From positions 2,542,001-2,606,000 of the forward strand of contig NZ_JACHMX010000001.1 in the NCBI RefSeq assembly GCF_014205155.1: a stretch of 64,000 nucleotides of DNA, read 5' to 3'. This document shows, in pieces, positions 1-8,028 of the stretch (position 1 is its first letter; every line of letters begins with the position of its first letter). Position numbers and translations under genes: made by a program. Source of the DNA: Amycolatopsis umgeniensis. GTDB taxonomy: Bacteria > Actinomycetota > Actinomycetes > Mycobacteriales > Pseudonocardiaceae. The notes under the pieces were generated by a model. It did not search any database and had not been told where the DNA came from. It saw only the letters and a program-made list of their open reading frames with translations.

Positions 1-2
1 TT

Positions 3-95
3 TCGCGGTACGACGACCGGCCCGAACGTCGACGCAGCGGAACACCCACGCCCCGCAGTATGCCCCCGCCCACCGACAAGATGCGCTTCACTTGA
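3..95 (+). CDS. C-terminal tail of a protein entering from the left (partial)
   Basis: A frame open from the left edge ends in TGA at 93-95 and encodes about 30 residues rich in Arg and Pro, ending DKMRFT. About 80 % of its codons end in G or C, more than the two other open forward frames here, and its stop overlaps the TTG start of the next gene (TTGA), the usual arrangement for coupled genes in this window. The rest of the gene lies outside the window, so no function can be given. It is short enough that an accidental open frame cannot be excluded. Confidence 0.35.
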   Translation, partial: SRYDDRPERRRSGTPTPRSMPPPTDKMRFT

Positions 96-835
96 TCTTG
101 CTGAAGACTGCCAGCGTGCTGCGGCCGGTACTCGACCCGTCCCCCGCCGAGTGGATCTCTTCCAGGCTCGGCGGGGCGTTCGGCGCGGCCAGCCGCGCCG
201 TCCCGCGCGGGTACGCCGCCTACGCCCGGATCTGCCACCCCGCCGAACGCGATCGCGGCGGCTGGGCGAGCTGGAGCGAAGCGGCGGCCGAAACGGGACG
301 GCGCGCCCACGGCACCATGCAGTGGCACGCGCTCGTCGGCTCCCCGGATCCGGTGAACCTCACCGGCTCGCTCTGGCGGGGCTCGCCGCCGGGACGCGGC
401 ACTCTGCCCTCGCACAGCCTCACCGCTCTGCTGGCCGTCCTCGGCGACCACACCTCCACCCCGGAGACCTGGTTCTGCCTCTGGGAAGGCTATGCCTGGG
501 CCGACGAGGCGACGTTGTCCCGCGAACATCTCGACGCGCCGCGCCTGCGGCATCCCGGCCGCGACTACCTGCTGTTCGGCGGGCCGCTGACCTCGGCGAC
601 GGAACTCGGCTGGCGGCCGAGGCCGAACTGGTTCGAGGCGCAGTCCCCCAACCTGTTCTGGCCGGACGACCGCGCGTGGTGCGTGGCCACCGAGATCGAC
701 TTCGATTCGACCCTCGTCGCAGGTGAAGAAACCCTGATCGACGCACTCCTCGACGCGCCCGGCCTGGAGGTGTGGCGGATCGAACCCGACACCTCGCTCG
801 CCGCGGACGCCGACCGGATCAACCGGCTCCCGTGA
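92..835 (+). CDS. Hypothetical protein, Trp-rich, 247 aa
   Basis: Soluble protein of 247 residues with no signal peptide or membrane segment. It has many tryptophans and conserved-looking stretches (RAHGTMQWHALVG, ETWFCLWEGY, RDYLLFGGPL, NLFWPDDRAWCVATEIDFDS). I do not recognise a named domain; it resembles uncharacterised actinobacterial proteins. The start is taken as TTG at 92, overlapping the preceding stop as TTGA; a GTG at 116 (residue 9) is the main alternative, and no strong ribosome site separates them. The stop abuts the stop of the convergent DUF427 gene (TGATCA), leaving no room for a terminator. Confidence 0.75.
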   Translation: MILLKTASVLRPVLDPSPAEWISSRLGGAFGAASRAVPRGYAAYARICHPAERDRGGWASWSEAAAETGRRAHGTMQWHALVGSPDPVNLTGSLWRGSPPGRGTLPSHSLTALLAVLGDHTSTPETWFCLWEGYAWADEATLSREHLDAPRLRHPGRDYLLFGGPLTSATELGWRPRPNWFEAQSPNLFWPDDRAWCVATEIDFDSTLVAGEETLIDALLDAPGLEVWRIEPDTSLAADADRINRLP

Positions 836-1210
836 TCAGCGCTCTTCGATCGCGTCCACCTTCGTCGGGTAGAAAGCGACGTGGTCCTTGATCTCGGCGA
901 CTGCGTCGTGCGGCGCCTCGTAGGTCCAGACGGCGTTTTCGGCGACACCGTCGCCGGTGCGGATGCTGTAGTACGACGCGTCGCCCTTGAACGGGCAGTA
1001 CGTCGAGTGTTCCGTCCGCTCCAGCAGGTCGAAGTCGACGTCGGCGCGCGGGATGTACTGCGCCGGCGGGTAGTTCGCCTCTCGCAGCGTGAGCGCGTTC
1101 GCGCTGTCCGCCACGACCTTCCCGCCGACCGTGACGACCACCCGGGCGGCGTTCGGCGCCACCGTGATCGGGTGGGCCGCGCTGGGCTTCAGCACCTTCT
1201 TGTCAGACAT
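836..1210 (-). CDS. DUF427 domain protein
   Basis: A 124-residue soluble protein covering one whole DUF427 domain. The family hallmarks are visible: a beta-rich half with VVVTVGGKVVADS, the YIPRADVDFDLLER segment, then the conserved TYCPFKGDASYY and a C-terminal VAFYP. DUF427 proteins are small all-beta proteins of unknown biochemical role, common in actinobacteria and fungi. ATG start at 1210. It is convergent with the preceding gene without a gap. Family assignment is firm; function is unknown. Confidence 0.85.
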   Translation of the reverse strand: MSDKKVLKPSAAHPITVAPNAARVVVTVGGKVVADSANALTLREANYPPAQYIPRADVDFDLLERTEHSTYCPFKGDASYYSIRTGDGVAENAVWTYEAPHDAVAEIKDHVAFYPTKVDAIEER

Positions 1211-1274
1211 GGATCAGCTCCCTCGAGGGTTTCCGATATCGGGCACAGCAACGCCGCCCGCGCGGATATTCCCC

Positions 1275-2036
1275 TCAGGGCAGGTAGTACATCGGGTTCG
1301 GCAGTTTGACCGGGAACTCCGCGTATCCGCCTTCGAGGTCGCTGAACTGGTCTCCGAAGTTGGCCAGGATGGTCGCGCCGGTCGAGGCGATGTGCTTCCG
1401 CGTACCCGCTTTATACTGGACGGTGGTGCAGGTGAGACCGCACGGCAGATAGTCCGGCGCGGTGGTCTTCGGCTTGAAGAACGCGCCCGCCGGCGCCGGG
1501 TAGCCCTCGTTCGCGAGGTTCTTGAGCGACTGCGGGCCCTGGAACTCGTTGCGGCCGGTCAGGAAGTAGACCCTGACGCCGCGCTGCGCCGCCCAGTTCG
1601 CCAGCTCCAGCACCGGTTTGTTCGCGACGAACGTGCCCTTGTCGATGGCTTCCTGCTGCTTCACCGGGTCGAAGCCGAAGTCGTTGTCGACCTCCCAGCC
1701 GTAGGTGACCTCGGCGGTGTCGTCGACGTCGAACACCACGGCGGGGTTCTTCACGCCGCGGTCCAGCCTCCGCTGCAAGTAGCGTTTGGCGTCGGCGACC
1801 TGACGCTTGGTGTCGGAGACGAACCGGCTGCCGTCCGAGTACTGGTGCTTGCCGTCGACGACGACGTCGCCGTAGTAGGCCTTGACGTCGAGTTTGACCT
1901 GGCCGATGTTGGCGGGCTCGTGGCCGCGCCGCCACCCGGCGTCGTCGGTGTTCGCGACGGCGGTGGCACCGCCCGCGAGGACGGCTCCGGCAGCCGCGGC
2001 GGCGGCCAGTTTCAGCAGACCGGTGAACCGGCTCAT
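1275..2036 (-). CDS. Secreted HAD-family acid phosphatase (class B-like)
   Basis: 253 residues starting at the internal ATG 2036, which has GAGGAG seven bases upstream and puts a signal peptide at the N-terminus (MSRFTGLLKLAAAAAAG...GGATAVA). The HAD nucleophile motif VVFDVDDT is present, with the downstream Thr motif VYFLTGRN and a C-terminal ILANFGDQFSDL acidic motif, the set seen in the HAD acid phosphatase (class B/plant vegetative storage) family. It would hydrolyse phosphomonoesters outside the cell or at the cell surface. Last gene of a tight minus-strand run, 11 bp after the methyltransferase gene. A longer reading from 2069 would overlap that gene and hide the signal peptide. Confidence 0.85.
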   Translation of the reverse strand: MSRFTGLLKLAAAAAAGAVLAGGATAVANTDDAGWRRGHEPANIGQVKLDVKAYYGDVVVDGKHQYSDGSRFVSDTKRQVADAKRYLQRRLDRGVKNPAVVFDVDDTAEVTYGWEVDNDFGFDPVKQQEAIDKGTFVANKPVLELANWAAQRGVRVYFLTGRNEFQGPQSLKNLANEGYPAPAGAFFKPKTTAPDYLPCGLTCTTVQYKAGTRKHIASTGATILANFGDQFSDLEGGYAEFPVKLPNPMYYLP

Positions 2037-2047
2037 GGAAATGCTCC

Positions 2048-3217
2048 TCACGTCAGCTGTGCGCGGCAAAGGAACGCTACTCCAGAACGGCCGATTCTGG
2101 TCAGAACCAAAGTCGCTTCTTCACCACCGCGGGGTTTCAGCTTGCGCCGCAAGGCATCCGGATCGACGTCGAGACCGCGGACGAGGATCTCGAGCCGCCC
2201 GATATCGTGTTTTTTCAGCAGTACACGAAGATTCTTCTCACTGTACGGTCCGTACTCGAACACCCGGAACGCCCGGATTCCCGGCGGGGGAACATCTCCG
2301 GTCAGATACGCGATGCGCTCGTCGAGCTGCCAAAGGCCGTGCCGCGCGGCGTAATGCCGTACGAGCCCGGCCCGGACGACGGCGCCGTCGGGGTCGACGA
2401 TCCATTCACCGTGCTCCCGCACGGGGATCTCGTCGGGATCGGCGTCGGTGACAGTCCACTGTGCACCGTCCGAACGCAACACCGTCGCCCGGCGGGACAC
2501 GGCCGATCCCACGCCGCGCCACAGGCACGCCTCGCGGACTTGACCGTCCAAAGAGACCAGTTCGACTTCGTCCGCCCAGGGCGCGATGGAGAAATCCAAG
2601 CCCGGCGCGCATTTGACCGAAAGTTCGCGGCCCGCATACGCCTCGACAAGGCCGTCCAGCGGCGGCAGGAAGTCGGCGGGCTTCCACGCCCGCCGTCCGG
2701 CCGAGTCGCGGCGAGCGGGGTCGGCAACGACGACCGCGGACCGGCTGACCGGCCGCAACGCGTCAGCCCGCATCAGCACCGGCGAAACACCGGCCTCGAG
2801 ACAGTTGTGCCGCGCCATCGCCAGCCGGACCTCGTCCAGATCCGAGCCCAGCGCCCGGGAAGCGACGCGGGCGATCTCGATCAGGTCCGCGCCGACCGAA
2901 CACGTCACGTCGTGGACGTCGCGGCCGGCCAGCCGCGAGGCCCGGTGCCGGGCGACCGCGGTGGCGCTGGCCTGCTGGAGAGCGTCACCGGTGAACAGCC
3001 ACGAGGCCGCGGAGTCCAGTTTGGACGAAGACTTCCGCCGCAGCACCACCGTTTCCAGTACCGCGGCCGCGTGCTCCGGAGCGATCCGGCGCACGGCGGC
3101 GACGTCGGCGATGCGGGTCTTGTCGGTCAGCGGCAGTGACGAGCATTCGGCGAGCGCCGCGCTCCCCGCGCCGGAGCGCAGGAAGGCGACGTCGTCGAGA
3201 GTGAACGCGTAAGGCAC
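2048..3217 (-). CDS. Class I SAM methyltransferase with THUMP-like C-terminal domain
   Basis: 389 residues. The N-terminal 100 residues are helical; residues about 100-230 form a methyltransferase core (DVTCSVGADLIEIAR as the SAM loop, VVVADPARRD as the motif IV-like element); the C-terminal part (GPYSEKNLRVLLKKHDIGRLEILVRG) matches the THUMP-like domain that accompanies uncharacterised actinobacterial methyltransferases. The DPPY-like motif and THUMP-like part suggest RNA modification, but no substrate is known. GTG start at 3217 lies directly against the stop of the upstream methyltransferase gene, so the two are almost certainly translated together. Confidence 0.8.
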   Translation of the reverse strand: MPYAFTLDDVAFLRSGAGSAALAECSSLPLTDKTRIADVAAVRRIAPEHAAAVLETVVLRRKSSSKLDSAASWLFTGDALQQASATAVARHRASRLAGRDVHDVTCSVGADLIEIARVASRALGSDLDEVRLAMARHNCLEAGVSPVLMRADALRPVSRSAVVVADPARRDSAGRRAWKPADFLPPLDGLVEAYAGRELSVKCAPGLDFSIAPWADEVELVSLDGQVREACLWRGVGSAVSRRATVLRSDGAQWTVTDADPDEIPVREHGEWIVDPDGAVVRAGLVRHYAARHGLWQLDERIAYLTGDVPPPGIRAFRVFEYGPYSEKNLRVLLKKHDIGRLEILVRGLDVDPDALRRKLKPRGGEEATLVLTRIGRSGVAFLCRAQLT

Positions 3218-4180
3218 CTAGGAACGCTTGGTACCGGTGATCATCACGTTGTAGAACAGTTCGCGCGGCAGCACCTTGGCGAGCAGCTTCTTGTCCAAAG
3301 CGGACAGCCGCAGCCACAGCCGGTACGCGAACAGACGCCAGCGCAGGGTCAGTTTCTCCTGCGGCACGGCGGCTTCGAAGGTCCGGATCGGCCAGCCGGC
3401 GAGCGCGGCCGCGAACTCCTCGGTGACCGCGCGGACGTCCTGCGCGCCCGCGCCGCGGGCCATCGACTCGAGGTCGGACGGGTCGAAGGTGTGGATGTCG
3501 ACCACGGCCTCCAGCGCGGCCGCGCGGGAGGACTCGTCGAGTTCCTCCTGCGGACGGCGCCAGCCGGTCAGCGCCGGGAGCCTGGTCAGGTTGGTGGTGA
3601 GGTACCACGTGATCTGGCCGAGCTTGCGGGCGTAGAAGTCGCCGACCTTCGTCGGCTCGCCCGCGAACACGAACCGGCCGCCCGGCTTCAGCACCCGCAG
3701 CACCTCGGCGAACGCCGCGCGGACGTCCGGGATGTGGTGCAGCACCGCGTGCCCGACGACGAGGTCGAAGCTGTTGTCCTCGTAGGGGATCCGCTCCGCG
3801 TCGGCGACCCGGCCGTCGACGTCGAGGCCGAGGTTCTCGGCGTTGCGCAACGCGACCTGGACCATGCCCGGCGAGAGGTCGGTGACCGAACCCTTCTTGA
3901 TCACCCCGCCCTGCATCAGGTTCAGCAGGAAGAAACCGGTGCCGCTGCCCAGTTCCATCGCGGTCGGGTACGGCTGGCCGTCCTCACCGGCGACGGCGTT
4001 GAACACGTCCGTCGCGTAGGAGATGCAGCGCTCGTCGTAGGAGATGGACCACTTCTCGTCGTAGGTCCCGGCTTCCCAGTCGTGGTAGAGCACGTTGGCG
4101 AGTTTGGGGTCGTCGAAGGCGGCCTTGACCTCTTCGGCGGTGGCGTGCGGGTTCGGCGCCGGATCGTTCACCTGGGTCAC
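3218..4180 (-). CDS. Class I SAM-dependent methyltransferase
   Basis: 320 residues, soluble. The SAM-binding motif I is AMELGSGTGFFLLNL (about residues 74-88), motif II acid in SVTDLSPGMV, motif IV in DNSFDLVVGHAVLHHIPD, and the post-motif VLKPGGRFVFAGEP: a UbiE/Methyltransf_11-type core. The last 120 residues are a helical extension. Such proteins are common in mycobacteria and relatives, and their substrates are mostly unknown. It lies four bases after the enoyl-CoA hydratase gene and directly before the THUMP-like methyltransferase, in a four-gene transcription unit. Confidence 0.85.
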   Translation of the reverse strand: MTQVNDPAPNPHATAEEVKAAFDDPKLANVLYHDWEAGTYDEKWSISYDERCISYATDVFNAVAGEDGQPYPTAMELGSGTGFFLLNLMQGGVIKKGSVTDLSPGMVQVALRNAENLGLDVDGRVADAERIPYEDNSFDLVVGHAVLHHIPDVRAAFAEVLRVLKPGGRFVFAGEPTKVGDFYARKLGQITWYLTTNLTRLPALTGWRRPQEELDESSRAAALEAVVDIHTFDPSDLESMARGAGAQDVRAVTEEFAAALAGWPIRTFEAAVPQEKLTLRWRLFAYRLWLRLSALDKKLLAKVLPRELFYNVMITGTKRS

Positions 4181-4184
4181 TTGC

Positions 4185-4964
4185 CTACTTCCCCTCGAAG
4201 GTGGCCTTGCCAGGGCCGTTTTCGATGAACGACTTCATGCCGTTGCGCTGGTCCTCGGTCGCCCACAGGGCGGCGAAGAGGTGTGATTCGAGCTTGAGAC
4301 CACTCGCGAGGTCGGTGTCGAGACCGCCGTCGATCGCGGCCTTCGCGGCGCGCAGCGCCACGGCCGGGCCGTTGGCGAACTGGGCCGCCCATTTGTGCGC
4401 GGCGGCGTAGACGTCGTCCGGCGCCACGACCTCGTCGAGGATGCCCAGCGCCAGCGCCTCTTCGGCCTTCACGAACCGGCCGGTGAACACGAGGTCCTTG
4501 GTCTTGCTCGGGCCGATGAGCCGCGCGAGGCGCTGCGTGCCACCGGCGCCGGGGATGACGCCGAGCTGGATCTCCGGCTGGCCGACCTTGACGTTGTCGC
4601 CCGCGATCCGGCGGTCCGCGGTCAGCGCGAGCTCGAGGCCGCCGCCGAGCGCGTAACCGGTGATGGCGGCGACGACCGGCTTCGGGATGTTCGCGATGGT
4701 GGCCAGCGACGCCGTCAGCGCCGCGCCGAACTTCGCGATCTCGGGGTAGGTGCGCTCGGCCATCTCCTTGATGTCCGCGCCGCCCGCGAAGGTCTTCTCG
4801 CCGCCGTAGAGGATCACGGCGCGCACGTCATCGCGCTCGGAGGCCTCACGGGCCGCCTCGGCCAGCTCGGCCTGCACCTGGTTGTTCAGCGCGTTGACCG
4901 GCGGGCGGTCCAGCCTGATCGTGCCGACCCCGCCTTCGACCTCAAGGCTTACGAACTCTCCCAC
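4185..4964 (-). CDS. Enoyl-CoA hydratase/isomerase (crotonase family)
   Basis: 259 residues from the GTG at 4964, chosen because GAGGAGG stands eight bases upstream; the ATG at 4991 lacks a site. Crotonase hallmarks: oxyanion-hole segment FAGGADIKEMAE, ALGGGLELALTADRRIA with one catalytic-position Glu, and PEIQLGVIPGAGGTQRL with the other. Most likely hydrates 2-enoyl-CoA esters in fatty-acid or related beta-oxidation in the cytoplasm. First gene of the run that continues with two methyltransferases and a secreted phosphatase; the grouping does not narrow the substrate. Confidence 0.9.
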   Translation of the reverse strand: MGEFVSLEVEGGVGTIRLDRPPVNALNNQVQAELAEAAREASERDDVRAVILYGGEKTFAGGADIKEMAERTYPEIAKFGAALTASLATIANIPKPVVAAITGYALGGGLELALTADRRIAGDNVKVGQPEIQLGVIPGAGGTQRLARLIGPSKTKDLVFTGRFVKAEEALALGILDEVVAPDDVYAAAHKWAAQFANGPAVALRAAKAAIDGGLDTDLASGLKLESHLFAALWATEDQRNGMKSFIENGPGKATFEGK

Positions 4965-5027
4965 GCCAGTCCTCCTCAACGGGCCGTCCACAACGACAGA
5001 TTGCAGGCTACCGGTCAGTACGACCCG

Positions 5028-5840
5028 TCAGCGCCTACGGGCGAAGAAGCGATCACCGGACCGTTCGAGCAGGAGGTCCTGGTCGAACGTCTTGGACAGG
5101 TTGTCACTGGTCACGACGTCGTCGACGAGGCCGGAAGCGACCGCGCGGCCGTCGCGCAGCAGCAGCGCGTGGGTGAATCCCGGCGGGATTTCTTCCACGT
5201 GGTGGGTGACGAGCACCATGGCCGGGGCCTCCGGGTCGAGGGCCAGCTCCGAAAGGCGCGCGACGAGGTCCTCGCGGCCGCCGAGGTCGAGCCCGGCGGC
5301 GGGCTCGTCGAGCAGCAGCATCTCCGGATCGGTCATCAGCGACCGCGCGATCAGCGTCCGCTTGCGCTCGCCTTCTGACAGCGTGCCGAAAGTGCGCTCG
5401 GCCAGATGCGGGATGCCCAGCGCGGCCAGCAGTTCGCGGGCGCGGTCGGTGTCGAGGCTGTCGTATTCCTCACGCCAGCGGCCAACGACGGCGTATCCGG
5501 CGCTCACCACGACGTCGAGGACGCGCTCCTCACCCGGCACCCGCTGGGCGATCGCGGCCGAGGTGAACCCGATCCGCGGGCGCAGCTCGAAGATGTTGAC
5601 CTTGCCGATCCGGTCGCCGAGCAGGTCGACCGTTCCCGAGGTCGGGTGGAGTTCGGCCGCGGCCAGCCGGAGCAGGGTGGTCTTGCCCGCGCCGTTCGGG
5701 CCGAGCACCACCCAGCGTTCGTCCAGTTCCACGGTCCAGTCGAGGTCGGCGAGGAGGTCGTTGCCTGTTCGGCGGACCCCGACACCGGTCATCCTCACCA
5801 CGAGGTCGTCAAGTTCGCTGGGCTGGATCGGCTCGCTCAC
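5028..5840 (-). CDS. ABC transporter ATP-binding protein, stand-alone
   Basis: 270 residues with Walker A GPNGAGKTT (about 48-56), Q-loop region, signature LSEGERKR, Walker B MLLLDEP and the switch His in VLVTHHVEEIP. The overall layout resembles the ModF-type ATPases (COG1119) that often occur without a permease. No membrane or substrate-binding partner is adjacent, so the transport substrate, or whether it transports at all, cannot be told. GTG start at 5840; a short ATG frame just upstream (at 5850) runs straight into a stop. Separated by 63 bp from the hydratase gene. Confidence 0.88.
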   Translation of the reverse strand: MSEPIQPSELDDLVVRMTGVGVRRTGNDLLADLDWTVELDERWVVLGPNGAGKTTLLRLAAAELHPTSGTVDLLGDRIGKVNIFELRPRIGFTSAAIAQRVPGEERVLDVVVSAGYAVVGRWREEYDSLDTDRARELLAALGIPHLAERTFGTLSEGERKRTLIARSLMTDPEMLLLDEPAAGLDLGGREDLVARLSELALDPEAPAMVLVTHHVEEIPPGFTHALLLRDGRAVASGLVDDVVTSDNLSKTFDQDLLLERSGDRFFARRR

Positions 5841-5960
5841 GGCCCCATTGTGTCCGCACGGGCGCGCGCGTGTGCACCGGGCCGCCGGTCGGCGGAAAGA
5901 GGCTGGTCCAGGGAGTGGGACGGAGCGCTCCGGAAGGACGCCTGTGGCACCATCGAGGTC

Positions 5961-6077
5961 GTGATCAGGTCAGTGTCCGCCGCCTTCCCCGTCATCGGGG
6001 GCGCGTTTTGGCGACGCCGGACCATCGACCTGCTCCTCGTCGCCTCGTCCGGATGTACCACCGCGCGACACGGCTGA
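5961..6077 (+). CDS. Leader peptide upstream of cysteine dioxygenase (putative cysteine attenuator)
   Basis: A 34-38 codon frame ending TGA at 6075-6077, starting at GTG 5961 or GTG 5973. Its C-terminal half reads RRRTIDLLLVASSGC followed by TTARHG. This matches the small actinobacterial leader-peptide family whose members carry an R-R-H/T-I/V-D-L...ASALC core and lie before cysteine and sulfur genes. The single Cys codon (TGT) near the end would let cysteine-tRNA supply control ribosome progress. It ends 97 bp before the cysteine dioxygenase start, room for an attenuating structure. Start codon is uncertain; the motif match is what supports it. Confidence 0.65.
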   Translation: MIRSVSAAFPVIGGAFWRRRTIDLLLVASSGCTTARHG

Positions 6078-6174
6078 CTCCAGCCCCTTTCCCGGCACAC
6101 TTCTGCCGTGGCACCCGTGTCGCGCCGCGTTCGGCCCTGCATCCGAGCCCGCGATTCCTCACGAGGAGCCCACG

Positions 6175-6723
6175 TTGACCACGTCCGTCTCGCCCCGCCA
6201 GGACTTCGAGATCCACCCGCAGCTGACCGACCCGCTGCTCCCGGAGCTGCTGCACCCCGAGCGCCTGCTCTGGACGCCGCGGGAACTGGCCGAGCTGACC
6301 TCCACCGTCACCACCGAACTGACCACCGGCCTCCGTGGCCTGCTGCGCTTCGACGAAGACCATCGCTGGTGGGCGCGGCTCGCGCTCACCGACGGCGTCG
6401 AGCTGTGGCTGCTGTCCTGGCTGCCCGGCCAGCGGACCAAACCGCACGACCACGGCGGCGCGTCCGGCTCGTTCACCGTGCTGCAGGGCGAACTCGGCGA
6501 GGAGTACCGCTACCCCGGCGGCCCGGTCCGGCGCCGCACGCACGTCGCGGGCGAGGGCATCGGGTTCGGCGCGGGGCGCGCGCACCAGGTGACCGGCATC
6601 GGCACCGCGCCCGCCGCCAGCGTCCACGCCTACTCCCCGCCGCTGGTCGCGACCCGCGAGTACGTCACACTCGCCGACGTCCCCGCCGAGATCCCCTCGC
6701 TGGCCCCGATACTGGGCCGATGA
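6175..6723 (+). CDS. Cysteine dioxygenase, type I
   Basis: 182 residues, TTG start with GAGGAG seven bases upstream. Cupin fold with the iron-binding His triad visible as KPHDHGGASGSF (H91, H93) and AGRAHQV (H137), plus the conserved HAYSPP near residue 151. It oxidises L-cysteine to cysteine sulfinate in the cytoplasm, the first step of cysteine breakdown. The rhodanese gene overlaps its stop (ATGA), so both proteins are made together; this pair is common in actinobacteria and links cysteine oxidation to handling of sulfane or thiosulfate sulfur. Expression probably responds to cysteine through the leader peptide upstream. Confidence 0.93.
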   Translation: MTTSVSPRQDFEIHPQLTDPLLPELLHPERLLWTPRELAELTSTVTTELTTGLRGLLRFDEDHRWWARLALTDGVELWLLSWLPGQRTKPHDHGGASGSFTVLQGELGEEYRYPGGPVRRRTHVAGEGIGFGAGRAHQVTGIGTAPAASVHAYSPPLVATREYVTLADVPAEIPSLAPILGR

Positions 6724-7115
6724 GTGCGATCGACGAACTGCTGGCCGCCGCCCGGTCCGGACTGAACCGGGCGGAGCCGGGGCAGGCGCTGCGGCTGCAG
6801 CGCGAGGGTGCCCTGATCGTGGACATCCGCCCGTTCGCCAACCGGTTCGAAGAGGGCGAGATCCCCGGCTCGGTGATCGTCGAGCGGATCCACCTCGAGT
6901 GGCGGCTCGCGCCGGACAGCGAGTGGCGGCTGCCGGAGGTGAAACCCGACTCGACGGTGATCGTCGTGTGCAACGAGGGGTACTCGTCGAGTTTGGCCGC
7001 CGCCGACCTGCGGCGGCTGGGCCTGCCGGGCGCGACCGACCTCGAGGGCGGGTTCCGCGCTTGGCGCTCGGCAGGACTGCCCGTCCGGGAAGGCGGCACC
7101 CCGGCCGTCCCGTGA
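6720..7115 (+). CDS. Rhodanese-like sulfurtransferase
   Basis: 131 residues, one rhodanese domain. ATG at 6720 overlaps the dioxygenase stop. The active-site loop is VVCNEGYSSS with catalytic Cys84, preceded by LIVDIRPF and ended by LEGGFRAWRSAGLP, the standard single-domain layout. It would carry persulfide sulfur on the Cys, or act on thiosulfate/sulfite derived from cysteine sulfinate. Its stop is three bases from the stop of the convergent SseB-like gene. Confidence 0.9.
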   Translation: MSAIDELLAAARSGLNRAEPGQALRLQREGALIVDIRPFANRFEEGEIPGSVIVERIHLEWRLAPDSEWRLPEVKPDSTVIVVCNEGYSSSLAAADLRRLGLPGATDLEGGFRAWRSAGLPVREGGTPAVP

Positions 7116-7118
7116 CGC

Positions 7119-7949
7119 CTACCGCCGGACGGCCAGCCGGGCGATCGAGTCCGGCGAAAGCGGGAGCGCCGCGTGGATCCCCGCGCCTCGCACCGGCCGG
7201 GGGTTGACCAGGACGCCCGTCGCCACGTCACGTCCGGCGGCCGCGAGCACGACCTCGCGGCCGGTCCGGTGACGGACCCGCGCCCAGCCCGCGCCGGTGA
7301 CGGCGCGGTACTCGGCCAGCAGACGCTCGTCGGTGAAGACGCAGAGCCAATCGCCGTGCGCGCCGAGACGGGCCGGGAGCGGCGCGCCCGCCTCGTCCGC
7401 CGGACCCCACACCGTGCCGTCGAGGAACATCCGCATGACCGAGGGGACGGGGTCGCGCAGCCCTCCGGCGGGCTCCTCAGGCTCCGGACGGACATTGCCG
7501 GCGATCCACCGCGAAGCGAGCCTAAAGTCTTCGCCGGTGAGGTCCTCCTGGAAGCCGTCCAGGCTGTTCTTGACGCTCCCCAGGAAATCGTAGAACCGCC
7601 GGGTGCAGGTCCGTTCGGAAACCGCCACGCCGCCGCGTCCGACCATGGTCCTGATCCGGCCGACCATACCCGCCCCGCCGTGCACGGGATCGACGCCGAG
7701 GTTGTAGGCGGTCCAGACGATCTCGGGCATGAGCGGATCGGCGAACCGCTCGAGAACGCGATTCAGCCGCAAAAGGACGATCTCGCGCACCCGGCCGGGC
7801 TCGGCGTCTTCCGCGATCCCCCAGATGGCCCGCAATTCGGGCCCCAGTGCGCGACGCAGGCCGTCCTGCTGGATCCCGGCGCGGGCGTGGATATGGTGCA
7901 GCCGGTCCTTGGCCCTGCGCGACGCTTTCGTTTCCTTAGCCGAAGCCAC
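7119..7949 (-). CDS. SseB-like protein A of the type VII-type cassette
   Basis: 276 residues from GTG 7949 (GGAGG four bases upstream, the same spacing as in paralog B; ATG 7952 is the alternative). An N-terminal half of unknown fold carries the block WGIAEDAEPGRVREIVLLR...PEIVWTAYNLG, nearly identical in protein B. A middle segment has ERTCTRRFYDFL. The C-terminal 100 residues (GDWLCVFTDERLLAEYR, GREVVLAAAGRDVATGVLVNP, LPLSPDSIARLA) look like an SseB N-terminal-type domain. No signal peptide. Lies 79 bp after the WXG-type gene on the same strand. Role unknown; partner, chaperone or immunity protein of the adjacent secretion-type proteins are possibilities. Confidence 0.75.
   Translation of the reverse strand: MASAKETKASRRAKDRLHHIHARAGIQQDGLRRALGPELRAIWGIAEDAEPGRVREIVLLRLNRVLERFADPLMPEIVWTAYNLGVDPVHGGAGMVGRIRTMVGRGGVAVSERTCTRRFYDFLGSVKNSLDGFQEDLTGEDFRLASRWIAGNVRPEPEEPAGGLRDPVPSVMRMFLDGTVWGPADEAGAPLPARLGAHGDWLCVFTDERLLAEYRAVTGAGWARVRHRTGREVVLAAAGRDVATGVLVNPRPVRGAGIHAALPLSPDSIARLAVRR
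7695..7823 (-). repeat. 129-bp block shared with 9666-9794 (copy A)
   Basis: Inside SseB-like gene A. Aligned by eye with 9666-9794 it differs at 7 of 129 positions, far closer than the rest of the two genes. Such a sharp island of identity suggests recent duplication or gene conversion limited to this block, or very strong constraint on the encoded segment. Confidence 0.85.
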
Positions 7950-8028
7950 CATTCCTCCGTATTTCAGGATCGGCCCGGCAAAGTGTATTTCACCTGCTTG
8001 TCCGCCATTGTTCGGCGGAAATCGAAGA

